Virus record (IMG/VR): IMGVR_UViG_3300038701_001780
Span: 1-39,059 of that record
Origin: a virus
DNA length: 39,059 bases
Reading direction: 5' to 3' (one strand)
Shown in pieces: positions 6,276 through 12,925 of this stretch (the first letter of the stretch is position 1; each line of letters opens with the position of its first letter). The position numbers and the translations under genes were made by a program. Below the pieces are notes generated by a model. The model was not told the origin of the DNA and ran no database searches. It worked only from the letters and a program-made list of their open reading frames with translations.

Positions 6276-6284
6276 GACAGCCTC

Positions 6285-6683
6285 CTAAAACGGGATATCT
6301 GAGTCGTCTGGCGAGCCATAATCAGGCCCAGCATTAGCCGCTGCCGGTTGTGGTGCGCTGTTAGACTGGCTAGGCTTGCCACCAATAAGGTCAAGCTCGT
6401 TGACGCGCAATTCCAAGCTGCTGCGTTGCTGACCTTCTTTGTCCGTGAACTCGTTCAGACTGATTTCACCAGTAACCGCAACCTGTGTGCCTTTAGCCAG
6501 GTATTGAATCAACCCGCCCTCGGCACGCTTGCCGAACAGGGCGCATCTAACCCAAGTGGTTTTTTTGTTGTCGCCATAGCCTGATGAGACTGCTATCGGG
6601 AAGGTGGCAACGGTGGTACCGTTTGCTGTTTGCCGTGTTTCAACGTCACGGCCTAAATTTCCTGTTGCTGTGAATACGTTCAT
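6285..6683 (-). CDS. ssb: Single-stranded DNA-binding protein
   Basis: 132 residues: the OB-fold pattern (MNVFTATGNLGRDVETRQTA, WVRCALFGKRAE, YLAKGTQVAVTGEIS) and a disordered linker ending DDSDIPF, the acidic tip that recruits host and phage partner proteins. It coats ssDNA during replication and annealing. It overlaps the YqaJ-type exonuclease gene by 4 bases and lies in one recombination set with ERF. The length is below host SSB because the linker is short. Confidence 0.93.
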   Translation of the reverse strand: MNVFTATGNLGRDVETRQTANGTTVATFPIAVSSGYGDNKKTTWVRCALFGKRAEGGLIQYLAKGTQVAVTGEISLNEFTDKEGQQRSSLELRVNELDLIGGKPSQSNSAPQPAAANAGPDYGSPDDSDIPF

Positions 6684-7516
6684 TGGTTTTCCTTGCTCAC
6701 TGTGATTCGATAGTTAAGTTTTGGCTTGTCCAGCTTGGTGACTGGCAAATCAATCTCATGTTCTTTGATGTAGGCGGCTGGCGTTTGCTTTTGCTCCCAT
6801 TGCTCGCTGACTGATACGCGCACGCCGCCACCCATAGCTGTTCTGCCTTTAGCCAAGTCTTGCAGGCTTTTAGCCACAGCCTTTTTGCTGGCTTCCAGGT
6901 TTTTTATCTGCTGGTCAATGTCTTTGTAGTTTTCAGCCAACGTTAGCCATGCGGTGTCTTTACGTTCAAAGTTTTCCAGATCGTCACGCCATTGATTCCA
7001 TTCCTCAATAAGCCGCTCCTGACGTTCTGGCTGGGCTTTGTATGCGTAATGGGTAATGCTGCGGTCTTTTCGGCTGGTAACGGTCAGCACTGCCATCTCT
7101 GCGCCTGACACTAAAAGCTGGTGCTCAAGCTGCCAGTAGTAGAGCGGGGGAATATCGTCAAACTCTTTGCTGGTGAACTTATGCTCCCAGACCAGATCGT
7201 TATCCATCGTGATACCGTCAAAGCTGGCAAGCAGTTTCAGACCATCCACTTCTTTGACGCCGACCAGGGGGCTGACCGATAATCCCCAGTTTGCTTCAAA
7301 TACAGGTCTTGCCTCGGCTTCTGCTGCGTGACCTTCTTCAAACAGTGATTGCAGTTTTGAGTTGTCGCGCTCACGGATACCTAACGCATACTCCATTTCT
7401 ATATTGCGGCTGTTATAACCCTGACCCATGATGGCGGGGGCGAGAGAGGCAGTAAAAGCCTGCTCTCTGGCTTTGTGCCATTCCGGTGTGCCTTGCGCTA
7501 CGTCTAATACTTTCAT
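6680..7516 (-). CDS. YqaJ-type (lambda Exo-like) exonuclease
   Basis: 278 residues. PD-(D/E)xK nuclease features: QGTPEWHKAREQAFTAS at the N-terminus, FEEGHAAEAEARPVFE, LLASFDGIT (Asp) and VWEHKFT (E-x-K), then YYWQLEHQLLVSG. The C-terminal third is a coiled coil (about residues 190-225) and a beta tail. It would resect 5' ends of double-strand breaks for the ERF protein to anneal. Stop and start codons overlap with both neighbours (ssb and ERF), which shows one translated unit. Confidence 0.9.
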   Translation of the reverse strand: MKVLDVAQGTPEWHKAREQAFTASLAPAIMGQGYNSRNIEMEYALGIRERDNSKLQSLFEEGHAAEAEARPVFEANWGLSVSPLVGVKEVDGLKLLASFDGITMDNDLVWEHKFTSKEFDDIPPLYYWQLEHQLLVSGAEMAVLTVTSRKDRSITHYAYKAQPERQERLIEEWNQWRDDLENFERKDTAWLTLAENYKDIDQQIKNLEASKKAVAKSLQDLAKGRTAMGGGVRVSVSEQWEQKQTPAAYIKEHEIDLPVTKLDKPKLNYRITVSKENQ

Positions 7517-8112
7517 TACGCTGCCTCCTGTAGTTTTTGATTAAGCATGGCTTTAGCTGCTTTGTAAGCGCGTTCTGGCAGTTCTTCTACAGAGTTAATG
7601 GTGTAACCTTCTTTGCCTGAGAAGTGCTGCAAGAATCGTTTAACGTCGGTCTGAGATTCGGTAATCAGATCGTTAATCTCTGCTGCCTGGTCAGCGCTCA
7701 CCGCTTTTGGCTTCTCGGTTTTATTGACGTGGTTACGATGCTCGTCCGTATCAGCATCTTTCGTGTCATCAATGGCAAACAAGCCGTTCAGGGCATACTT
7801 ACGGGCATAACTGGACGCTGTGCCGGTAATCTGGCTGTCATCCATGCCTTTCTTGTTTTCTGCTTCTCTGGCTAGGGCGGTAGACTCTGCAACGACTTTC
7901 TCGCCCTCCAGCACTCGGCAAGTGGCTTTGATGTAAACCCGGGCGCCCACACCAACAACGTCGTCGCTCATGTTCAGGTGGTAGCCGTACTCAGCCAGGA
8001 TGGGTTTTGCCGCTTCTACAATGTCCTCGCATGAGCGGTACATATAGCCACCAAAGCTGTTCTTTTGGCCTTTAGGGGCTTTCAGTTTCTTTTGAATTTC
8101 TGACATACTCAT
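7516..8112 (-). CDS. erf: ERF-family single-strand annealing protein
   Basis: 198 residues. The ERF signature is clear: KNSFGGYMYRSCEDIVEAAK, then an ITGTASSYARKYALNGLFAI box and DDTKDADTDE. The C-terminal domain is a small helical module (AEINDLITESQTDVKRFLQH). ERF proteins such as that of P22 anneal complementary strands and help circularise the injected genome. AAGGAGTGAAAG precedes the ATG at 8112. A second ATG two codons on is possible. Confidence 0.9.
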   Translation of the reverse strand: MSMSEIQKKLKAPKGQKNSFGGYMYRSCEDIVEAAKPILAEYGYHLNMSDDVVGVGARVYIKATCRVLEGEKVVAESTALAREAENKKGMDDSQITGTASSYARKYALNGLFAIDDTKDADTDEHRNHVNKTEKPKAVSADQAAEINDLITESQTDVKRFLQHFSGKEGYTINSVEELPERAYKAAKAMLNQKLQEAA

Positions 8113-8303
8113 CTTTCACTCCTTGCCGCATTGGTTTCTTCAACGGCATATTGCAGGCCGTAGCCATTCAGGTAATGCCGCGTCTGTTTCTGCGGCGCTT
8201 TGTTGTCTTTGCAATCCTGCTGCCCCTGTGCAAACTCGATCACATCGGTGGCAAAGATTTGGTCAAAGGCTTGCTGTTCTTTTTCAGTAAATGCGTGGCT
8301 CAT
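8109..8303 (-). CDS. Hypothetical small early protein
   Basis: 64 residues from the ATG at 8303 (MSHAFTEKEQQAFDQIFATD), which follows GGAGGCCAAGTG. An alternative in-frame ATG at 8351 overlaps the upstream stop (ATGA) and would add a hydrophobic stretch (ALFILSLLIGG). The strong ribosome site favours 8303. The second half has 'FAQGQQDCKDNKAP...YLNGYGLQYAVEE', a motif common in small phage proteins of unknown function. Its stop overlaps the ERF start. Confidence 0.55.
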   Translation of the reverse strand: MSHAFTEKEQQAFDQIFATDVIEFAQGQQDCKDNKAPQKQTRHYLNGYGLQYAVEETNAARSER

Positions 8304-8347
8304 CACTTGGCCTCCGATAAGCAGGGATAGAATAAAAAGGGCGTCTC

Positions 8348-8611
8348 TCATGATTTGGCTTTGGCTATTGCTTTGTGGGCCTGCCTAATACCTGGACCAA
8401 AATGATTTCCCGTGTCCATTCCGTAGGTTTCAAGTAGCTCAACTAGATTCTCAAGCGCCTCTAGCAGTTCTGGTGCGGCTGCAATTAGCTTGGCGTTGGC
8501 TTTATGCGCTACAAACTCTTTATTCACAAAGCAAACCTCTACTGCTCCAGCCATACCCGCATCTGCATAAACATTCTCAGAGGCAATCCAAGGCCCTTTC
8601 GTGTAACTCAT
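8348..8611 (-). CDS. Conserved small early phage protein
   Basis: 87 residues. It starts MSYTKGPWIASENVYADAGM and contains NAKLIAAAPELLEALENLVE and AHKAIAKAKS. The TKGPW...LIAAAPELLEAL pattern is one of the commonest in early operons of temperate phages, with no assigned role. A beta N-terminus and a helical C-terminus are expected. Start and stop overlap the neighbouring genes by a few bases. Confidence 0.7.
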   Translation of the reverse strand: MSYTKGPWIASENVYADAGMAGAVEVCFVNKEFVAHKANAKLIAAAPELLEALENLVELLETYGMDTGNHFGPGIRQAHKAIAKAKS

Positions 8612-8994
8612 ACCGCCTGCCTCCGTAAGTAATGCGGTACAGTCTCAAAACTCTCGACTTCTTCCGCTTCAAGCTCTGCCAGTGGCGTTGCCAGTTCGAT
8701 TGCCTGCTCTTTAATCCAGGCTGAAAGGTTTTCCGTTCTGATGAGCTGGTCGGCACCCGTATTCGTTACAACACCTGAAAGCATGACCTCGTAGCTGATG
8801 GTTAGAGTCGTGCTGTCAGCAATGAACTGAAGCACATCAGCAATTTTGTATTCAGCACCGTTAAGCTCGTAGCCGGTTGAGATAATCTGCTCGGCAATCT
8901 CTGTGGCGCGAGCCTCAATCCATTCCTGCCTATCAAGTTCGCGCTGTGTTTCGGCGTCGTGTTTGTTGAAGTCGCTAATTACTGGGTCGCTCAT
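8608..8994 (-). CDS. Hypothetical early protein
   Basis: 128 residues from the ATG at 8994 (MSDPVISDFNKHDAETQREL), preceded by AGGAGTGCTGTC. A much longer frame upstream is a shadow of the membrane-protein gene at 8991-9161. The sequence is acidic and mostly helical: REWIEAR-like helices, YEVMLSGVVTNTG, and a tail LAELEAEEVESFETVPHYLR. No family recognised. It is the second or third gene of the PL operon. Confidence 0.6.
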   Translation of the reverse strand: MSDPVISDFNKHDAETQRELDRQEWIEARATEIAEQIISTGYELNGAEYKIADVLQFIADSTTLTISYEVMLSGVVTNTGADQLIRTENLSAWIKEQAIELATPLAELEAEEVESFETVPHYLRRQAV

Positions 8995-9161
8995 GACAGC
9001 ACTCCTGTAGAAAACTGAACGAGATAGGGCAGGAAGGTCATCAGCATCACGCCAGCAACAAAGGCGAGCATGGCTGTGCCTAGCATCCAGTGCAGTATTG
9101 ACGGCTTTGCTGGGGTGGTTTTGATTTCCACTGAGCAACGGCCTACAGCGCTTGTATTCAT
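8991..9161 (-). CDS. Small membrane protein at head of PL operon
   Basis: 56 residues, hidden inside a longer shadow frame. The ATG at 9161 follows AAGGAGATAGGGA, the best ribosome site in the left operon. A hydrophobic stretch covers about residues 25-48 (WMLGTAMLAFVAGVMLMTFL). The stop overlaps the next ATG (ATGA), indicating coupling. As the first clear gene after PL it occupies the place of lambda N, but it does not look like an RNA-binding antiterminator. Confidence 0.6.
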   Translation of the reverse strand: MNTSAVGRCSVEIKTTPAKPSILHWMLGTAMLAFVAGVMLMTFLPYLVQFSTGVLS

Positions 9162-9434
9162 TCCCTATCTCCTTATCCAAAACTGGTGAAGCAGGCTGGA
9201 TTTTCACCAGCGACCTAGTTTCAAACTAGTCAACCCATGAAGTGGGCCAGCATAAATAGCCTCGGCTTCCGCCTCTCTTTTCGGTCGGCCTTCCTGCTTC
9301 TACTTCTTCATTCAGCCCTGATTGATTCGCATGACTCTTGGCCTGTGCTAGTCAATCCAGAAACCCGATGAGTCTGTCGGTGATGCAGGGTGCTTCGGCT
9401 CACACTCGTCATTGCCTGCGTTTCTGTGACTGTT
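9162..9434 (-). other. Untranslated PL leader with hairpins
   Basis: About 270 bases between the PL start point and the first strong ribosome site. It holds two perfect inverted repeats: 9183-9190 with 9203-9210 (CTGGTGAA/TTCACCAG, 12-base loop) and 9215-9229 (CTAGTTT-C-AAACTAG). The second can form a 5-bp stem with a 5-base loop, the size of a lambdoid boxB, but its loop is not a GNRA-like boxB loop. A nut-type site or an antisense-type leader is possible. A 34-codon frame at 9308-9412 is listed separately. Confidence 0.45.
9308..9412 (-). CDS. Possible leader peptide in PL transcript
   Basis: 34 codons starting MTSVSRSTLHHRQT and ending SCESIRAE. The ATG lies about 22 bases after the predicted PL start. 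The ribosome site is weak (AGG six bases upstream). From memory, similar short peptides occur at the heads of prophage and P4-like operons, where leader translation and antisense RNA (c4-type) control downstream genes. This is unproven and could be chance. Confidence 0.3.
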   Translation of the reverse strand: MTSVSRSTLHHRQTHRVSGLTSTGQESCESIRAE

Positions 9435-9440
9435 GGGGTC

Positions 9441-9469
9441 AGAATAGCGCAGAGCTATTATAGTGTCAA
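9441..9469 (-). promoter_or_regulatory. PL promoter for left early operon
   Basis: On the - strand TTGACA (9464-9469) is separated by exactly 17 bases from TATTCT (9441-9446), a near-consensus sigma70 promoter. The spacer and -10 lie under the operator at 9443-9459, and the -35 overlaps the operator at 9468-9484. Repressor binding would therefore block it directly. Confidence 0.8.
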
Positions 9470-9484
9470 TAGCAAAATGCTAAT
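9443..9484. promoter_or_regulatory. OL operators (two repressor sites)
   Basis: Two 17-bp dyads with centres 25 bp apart: AATAGC-GCAGA-GCTATT (9443-9459, perfect) and AATAGC-AAAAT-GCTAAT (9468-9484, one mismatch in the arms). The same half-sites recur between cI and cro, so this is the CI/Cro operator of the phage at PL. Confidence 0.8.
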
Positions 9485-9539
9485 TCATTAAAAATAAGCC
9501 AGCGGTTAAGCTGTAGTTTTCTTTCAAAGGGAGATTGGG

Positions 9540-10094
9540 ATGAGAGTTTTTGTGATGATGTTGGCGATCTTTTTCACAGCCAGCGCCAGTGCTGCCGACT
9601 TTAGGTCGTCATCGTGGGGTGATGATATGAAAACCGTCATCCAGGTTGAGGGAGAGCCAGTACATCAAGAGCATGATCTACTGATATATGTTCGGGAGCT
9701 TAATGGCGTCGAGTATCAGGCATTCTTCGCGTTTGAAGATTTGAAACTGACTTCCGGTGGGTATTTATCTAACGCCGATTACAGCAACAAGAACGACTAC
9801 GTTTACGATCACAAGAGATTAACTGAACAGTTAACTAGTAAGTATGGTGAGCCAGATAAGGATGAGCATGAATGGCGCAGCAATCTATACAGGAATAATC
9901 CCGATAAGATCGGCATGGCTGTGAGTATAGGCGCTTATGCTGTCTATACTTCGTGGATTGTTGATGGCACAGAAATAATGAACTCACTCACAGGGAGTGA
10001 TTTTGATGTGAGGCAAGGTGTTACCTATTACAGTATTGATTCCGTGAGAGAGCGAAGGAGTAAAGAGAGGAAAGAGGCGCTAGATCAGCTCTAA
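9540..10094 (+). CDS. Secreted accessory protein between PL and cI
   Basis: 184 residues. A signal peptide is clear (MRVFVMMLAIFFTASASAAD, cleavage probably after ASA at about residue 18). The mature part has 'FRSSSWGDDMKTVIQVEGEP', a long beta-rich middle, 'LTEQLTSKYGEPDKDEHEW' and 'TEIMNSLTG', typical of a widespread periplasmic family of unknown function. It runs opposite to cI and ends within the cI stop region (4-base overlap). A weak + strand promoter (TTGGGG-17-TATTAT, 9433-9461) overlaps OL. The position fits a lysogenic-conversion or exclusion gene. Confidence 0.75.
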   Translation: MRVFVMMLAIFFTASASAADFRSSSWGDDMKTVIQVEGEPVHQEHDLLIYVRELNGVEYQAFFAFEDLKLTSGGYLSNADYSNKNDYVYDHKRLTEQLTSKYGEPDKDEHEWRSNLYRNNPDKIGMAVSIGAYAVYTSWIVDGTEIMNSLTGSDFDVRQGVTYYSIDSVRERRSKERKEALDQL

Positions 10095-10819
10095 AACTCT
10101 GAACCCTCCCACACCTTAAGGACTCGGCCTAGAACCTGGAAATCCATATCCTCAGTGATAGTCCATGCTTCATAGGCCGGGTTTTCAGATAACGCCCTGA
10201 TTCCCTGTCCTGGTATCCGTTGCAATCGCTTGATAAACCCTTCCTCGCCAATACGGAAGAAATAGACGCCATCGAACTTGACATCAGTGACTCCGGCATC
10301 GATCAAAAGTGGGTCGCCACTATTAAACATGCCTTTCATTGAGTCACCAAACCCCGTCACAATCCGAAGGTTCTTATTTCCAGTGTTGGCGGGGATGTTC
10401 TTTTCGACCCATTCCCTAGTCACCTTCCACTCCCTAATCTGACCCGGCTGGTCGTTTAGCACCAACCCTGTACCCATTGCGCCAGCAACGTCGCTGTGCT
10501 GCTTGATCTCAATATACATATCAGCAACGCGCAAATCATGTCTATCCTTGACCATCTCTGCCTTTCCTATTTTTTGCCATTCTTCAGGGTGAGGTATATC
10601 AATCCATCCGACAGGCTTGTCGCCAACTTTCTCCAGCTTCCTCGCGGTTTTATCGCCTATACCGCGACTGCCGTTCACTAATTGGCCTACATAACCATAC
10701 GACACCTTTAGCTTTTCTGCTAGCGGTGTGCTGGTAAATGCTTCCCGATCTCCCGCCTCTTTTTCAAGAAAGGATAGATTCAAGCGTCTGATTTCTTTGG
10801 TAGTAAGTGGTTTTTCCAT
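10091..10819 (-). CDS. cI: CI-like repressor with S24 self-cleavage domain
   Basis: 242 residues. The N-terminal helix-turn-helix lies at about residues 25-70 (TPLAEKLKVSYGYVGQLVNG). The C-terminal LexA/S24 domain has Ser in GFGDSMKGMFNSGD and Lys in GFIKRLQRIPG, with an AG cleavage point in DVAGAMGTG. It should hold PL and PR shut and lose activity on RecA-driven self-cleavage, so the phage is probably SOS-inducible. It is divergent from the cro-like gene, with three operators between them. No good ribosome site precedes the ATG. Confidence 0.9.
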   Translation of the reverse strand: MEKPLTTKEIRRLNLSFLEKEAGDREAFTSTPLAEKLKVSYGYVGQLVNGSRGIGDKTARKLEKVGDKPVGWIDIPHPEEWQKIGKAEMVKDRHDLRVADMYIEIKQHSDVAGAMGTGLVLNDQPGQIREWKVTREWVEKNIPANTGNKNLRIVTGFGDSMKGMFNSGDPLLIDAGVTDVKFDGVYFFRIGEEGFIKRLQRIPGQGIRALSENPAYEAWTITEDMDFQVLGRVLKVWEGSEF

Positions 10820-10830
10820 AGCTGGCTGAT

Positions 10831-10897
10831 CTTAGCGTATTGCTAATAATTCCTAAACAAGCACAAAGCTATTGCAAACCAATAGCACTATGCTATT
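10831..10897. promoter_or_regulatory. OR operators (three repressor sites)
   Basis: Three 17-bp dyads: 10831-10847 (CTTAGC-GTATT-GCTAAT), 10857-10873 (ACAAGC-ACAAA-GCTATT, the weakest) and 10881-10897 (AATAGC-ACTAT-GCTATT, perfect). Centres are 26 and 24 bp apart, close to the spacing of lambda OR1-OR3. The perfect site covers the PR spacer; the one at 10831 lies next to the cI start. Confidence 0.8.
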
Positions 10898-10899
10898 AT
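10872..10899 (+). promoter_or_regulatory. PR promoter for right early operon
   Basis: TTGCAA (10872-10877), 16-base spacer, TATTAT (10894-10899), with TGC just before the -10 (extended -10). The perfect operator at 10881-10897 overlaps it. It would drive the cro-like gene and replication genes. Confidence 0.7.
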
Positions 10900-10930
10900 T
10901 GCGGGTAAGGAATTATTAACTGAGAGCAAA

Positions 10931-11134
10931 ATGACACCGTTTGAGTATTACAAGACTAAATCTAAGGATGAGGTGAAGCGGCTCTGTGATGCGGCAGGTA
11001 CAACGCCAGCATATTTTGAGCAGATCGCAAGACAGTACCGAAACGCCAGCATCCCGCTAGCAAAGCGTTTAGTTAAAAGCTCCAACGGCGAAATGACACT
11101 CCCGGAGGTCATTCCAGCCCTGCAAGATTTGTAG
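10931..11134 (+). CDS. cro: Cro-like DNA-binding protein
   Basis: 67 residues starting MTPFEYYKTKSKDEVKRLCD. It is a small single-domain helix-turn-helix protein of the Cro/YdaS type: 'AAGTTPAYFEQIARQYRNAS' gives the two helices and 'IPLAKRLVKSSNGEMTLPEV' the end. It is the first gene rightward of PR and divergent from cI, the place of cro in lambdoid phages. It presumably binds the shared operators and favours lytic growth. Confidence 0.75.
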   Translation: MTPFEYYKTKSKDEVKRLCDAAGTTPAYFEQIARQYRNASIPLAKRLVKSSNGEMTLPEVIPALQDL

Positions 11135-11137
11135 GGC

Positions 11138-11269
11138 TTATTTTTTTGCACGTTCACTTGTGACTTCTCGATACAGCACACGGTGAGCGGCTTGGACTTG
11201 CGCATACAAGATCAACGCACGCAGCTCCAGCGTTGAAAGGGGCACAAGTTTTTGGGTTTCTTTTTTCAT
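11138..11269 (-). CDS. Possible small protein antisense to the cro-cII leader
   Basis: 43 codons starting MKKETQKLVPLSTLELRALI, followed by AQVQAAHRVLYREV. The composition and helix pattern look protein-like, but the ribosome site is weak. It lies where a leftward PRE-type transcript (activated by CII in lambda) would run toward cI, so it could be read on that RNA. It may also be chance. Confidence 0.35.
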   Translation of the reverse strand: MKKETQKLVPLSTLELRALILYAQVQAAHRVLYREVTSERAKK

Positions 11270-11329
11270 GGTTCCAGCCTAGCGGATGGGCTGGCAAACA
11301 AAAATGTTTAGAATTCAGGGGAATGCACA

Positions 11330-11788
11330 ATGAACGCACTAGACCTCGCCATCGACGCCACAGTCCACGACTACGACGGCGGCACAAATGACCTGGCTGA
11401 ACACATGGGGATGAGCAGAACCACCCTCAACAACAAAGCCTGTCCAACCAACGAACACCATCAATTCCACCCGCAGCAATTACTCCAACTGCAAATGCAA
11501 ACCGGCAACTGGACGATTACTGACGCTTTTGTCGGGGCGCGCAATAACTGGATGAGCAAACACAACCCAGGCGTTGAGCAGAAGGGCGTCCACGCTTCCA
11601 TGCTGATCATTGCTGAACACTTCGGGCAAGTCGCCCATGCCGTTAATGAGGCAATGGCTGACAGCGTTCTAACCGAGCGTGAGCGCCGTGACTGCCTGAA
11701 CGAGCTTGAGGAAGTGCTAGACGCTTGCGAGACATTAAAGCAGGCGCTGTATCGGGAAGGTGTGGAGCAGAAAGTCCACGTGATTTAG
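11330..11788 (+). CDS. CII-like regulator, Phage_CP76 family
   Basis: 152 residues. The N-terminal half has 'ATVHDYDGGTNDLAEHMGMS' and 'TLNNKACPTNEHHQFHPQQL', the helix-turn-helix of the Phage_CP76 (regulatory protein CII) family. The C-terminal half is helical (ERERRDCLNELEEVLDACET). In related phages this protein acts in the lysis-lysogeny choice and in replication control. AGGGG lies 9 bases before the ATG at 11330. It follows the cro-like gene by about 195 bases that hold an antisense frame and a CCAGCC/GGGCTGG hairpin. Confidence 0.8.
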   Translation: MNALDLAIDATVHDYDGGTNDLAEHMGMSRTTLNNKACPTNEHHQFHPQQLLQLQMQTGNWTITDAFVGARNNWMSKHNPGVEQKGVHASMLIIAEHFGQVAHAVNEAMADSVLTERERRDCLNELEEVLDACETLKQALYREGVEQKVHVI

Positions 11789-11796
11789 GCAAAGAA

Positions 11797-11832
11797 AAAC
11801 CCGCATCAAAGGCTGGCAGGCCTAGCGGGTTT
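11797..11832 (+). terminator. Terminator-like hairpin after cII-like gene
   Basis: AAACCCGC (11797-11804) pairs with GCGGGTTT (11825-11832). The 20-base loop has an inner AGGC/GCCT stem. The U tract is only three bases, so a weak terminator like lambda tR1, open to antitermination, is the best reading. Confidence 0.5.
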
Positions 11833-11855
11833 CATAACATACGAGGTCAGTATAT

Positions 11856-12188
11856 ATGAAATTCGACACAGAAAGCTACCTAAAGCAACTCAAAGATAAA
11901 TCGACTCGGTTTTACGCTGAGCAATCACTTGAGTTTGCCATCAAACGTGCGCCCGTTGAGCAGGCGATAGAGCTTAAAAAACTTCGCACCCCTGGCACTG
12001 TGACTAGATTGGAATTAGAAGCCCTGAAAGCGGCTGGATTCCCAGAAGATAGGCTAACCCCCGACGGTGAGCCTGAAATCCTTGTAAAAGCCTATAAGGC
12101 AGGCGCAGAACACGCCAGAAAGCACTGGCCACAGCTTGCCAGTTATTACGACATGAGCGGCTATCGTTTGAGTGAGGTGGCAGCTTGA
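11856..12188 (+). CDS. Hypothetical early protein
   Basis: 110 residues starting MKFDTESYLKQLKDKSTRFY. It is mixed charged and helical, with 'AKALKAAGFPEDRL'-like central and 'YKAGAEHARKHW' C-terminal parts. GAGG lies 10 bases before the ATG. It ends within the start of the initiator gene (4-base overlap), so the two are likely translated together and it may assist replication. No family recognised. Confidence 0.6.
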   Translation: MKFDTESYLKQLKDKSTRFYAEQSLEFAIKRAPVEQAIELKKLRTPGTVTRLELEALKAAGFPEDRLTPDGEPEILVKAYKAGAEHARKHWPQLASYYDMSGYRLSEVAA

Positions 12189-12925
12189 GTATTCACCTTA
12201 TGAATGAAGCGTGGTCTTACCCGCTGAACTCTCACGAGAAGATTGTATTACTTGCTTTGGCTGATTGCGCCAATGATGAAGGTATCGCGTATCCAAGCTA
12301 CCAGTCATTGATGAAAAAAACGGGCATGGCTAAAGCGACGTTGGCAAAACACATTAAGATTTTGCGCGATCTGAAAATCATCAAAACTGAAAATCACAGT
12401 GAGTTTGGCAAAGGGAAAAAGGTTAATTTATACACCATAAGTTCAATAGATGAACTTCCCTATAGTTCAGAGGGTGAACTTAAGGAGAAAATCAAAGAGT
12501 TACGCTCTAAAAGCGCCTCTACCAAAAGTTCAACCCTTGAACCTGCAAAAGTTCAAAACGTAGACCCCAAAAGTTCAACCCTTGAACATGAACCATCATT
12601 AGAACCATCAGTAAAAGAACCATCAGTTAAAAAAACTAAAGCAAAAAAAGCCACATTCACACTGCCTGACAATATCGACCCTGTTCGCTGGCAAGAGTGG
12701 ATGAAGATTCGAGGTCGTAAGCGGGCAAGTAATACCGACTACGCTAAAAGCCTCCTACTCAAAACTCTCCTGGAAGCTGACAAGGCTGGCTACAACACAA
12801 GCAGCGTTATGGATGTGGCGATTAAGCGAAGCTGGTCAGGCCTTGAGGTTCACTGGCTGGAAAATGCCGGACTGAAACCTGCTGGCGGCAATCCCGCTGA
12901 TGGATGGGGAGGGCCGCGCATATGA
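12185..12925 (+). CDS. Replication initiator (O-like) with winged-helix N-terminus
   Basis: 246 residues from TTG at 12185, which has GAGGTG five bases upstream; an ATG at 12200 is the alternative. Residues about 6-68 form an HTH_36-type winged helix (NSHEKIVLLALADCANDEGI ... KATLAKHIKILRDLKIIKTE). The middle is disordered and repeated (KSSTLE twice, EPSVK) because the DNA carries origin iterons. The C-terminal domain (RWQEWMKIRGRKRA...) probably contacts helicase. It precedes a DnaB-like helicase gene, as O precedes P in lambda. Confidence 0.8.
   Translation: MSIHLMNEAWSYPLNSHEKIVLLALADCANDEGIAYPSYQSLMKKTGMAKATLAKHIKILRDLKIIKTENHSEFGKGKKVNLYTISSIDELPYSSEGELKEKIKELRSKSASTKSSTLEPAKVQNVDPKSSTLEHEPSLEPSVKEPSVKKTKAKKATFTLPDNIDPVRWQEWMKIRGRKRASNTDYAKSLLLKTLLEADKAGYNTSSVMDVAIKRSWSGLEVHWLENAGLKPAGGNPADGWGGPRI
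12439..12589. other. ori: Replication origin iterons inside initiator gene
   Basis: Five dyad iterons of form AAGTTCA-N5-TGAACTT: 12439-12457 (perfect), 12463-12481, 12526-12544, 12549-12567 and 12571-12589. Neighbouring copies are 22-24 bp apart within clusters of two and three. An A-rich stretch with three GAACCATCA repeats follows (about 12589-12650) and could be the unwinding region. The layout is that of lambda ori within gene O. Confidence 0.8.

Noticed and set aside
6110-6394. 94-codon - strand frame across the SSB end
   Set aside because: It is out of frame with both SSB and the zinc-ribbon gene, which have strong signals of their own.
12526-12589. Regulatory operators rather than origin iterons
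   Set aside because: The dyads differ from the CI/Cro operator, are not near a promoter and lie in the initiator gene beside an A-rich stretch.
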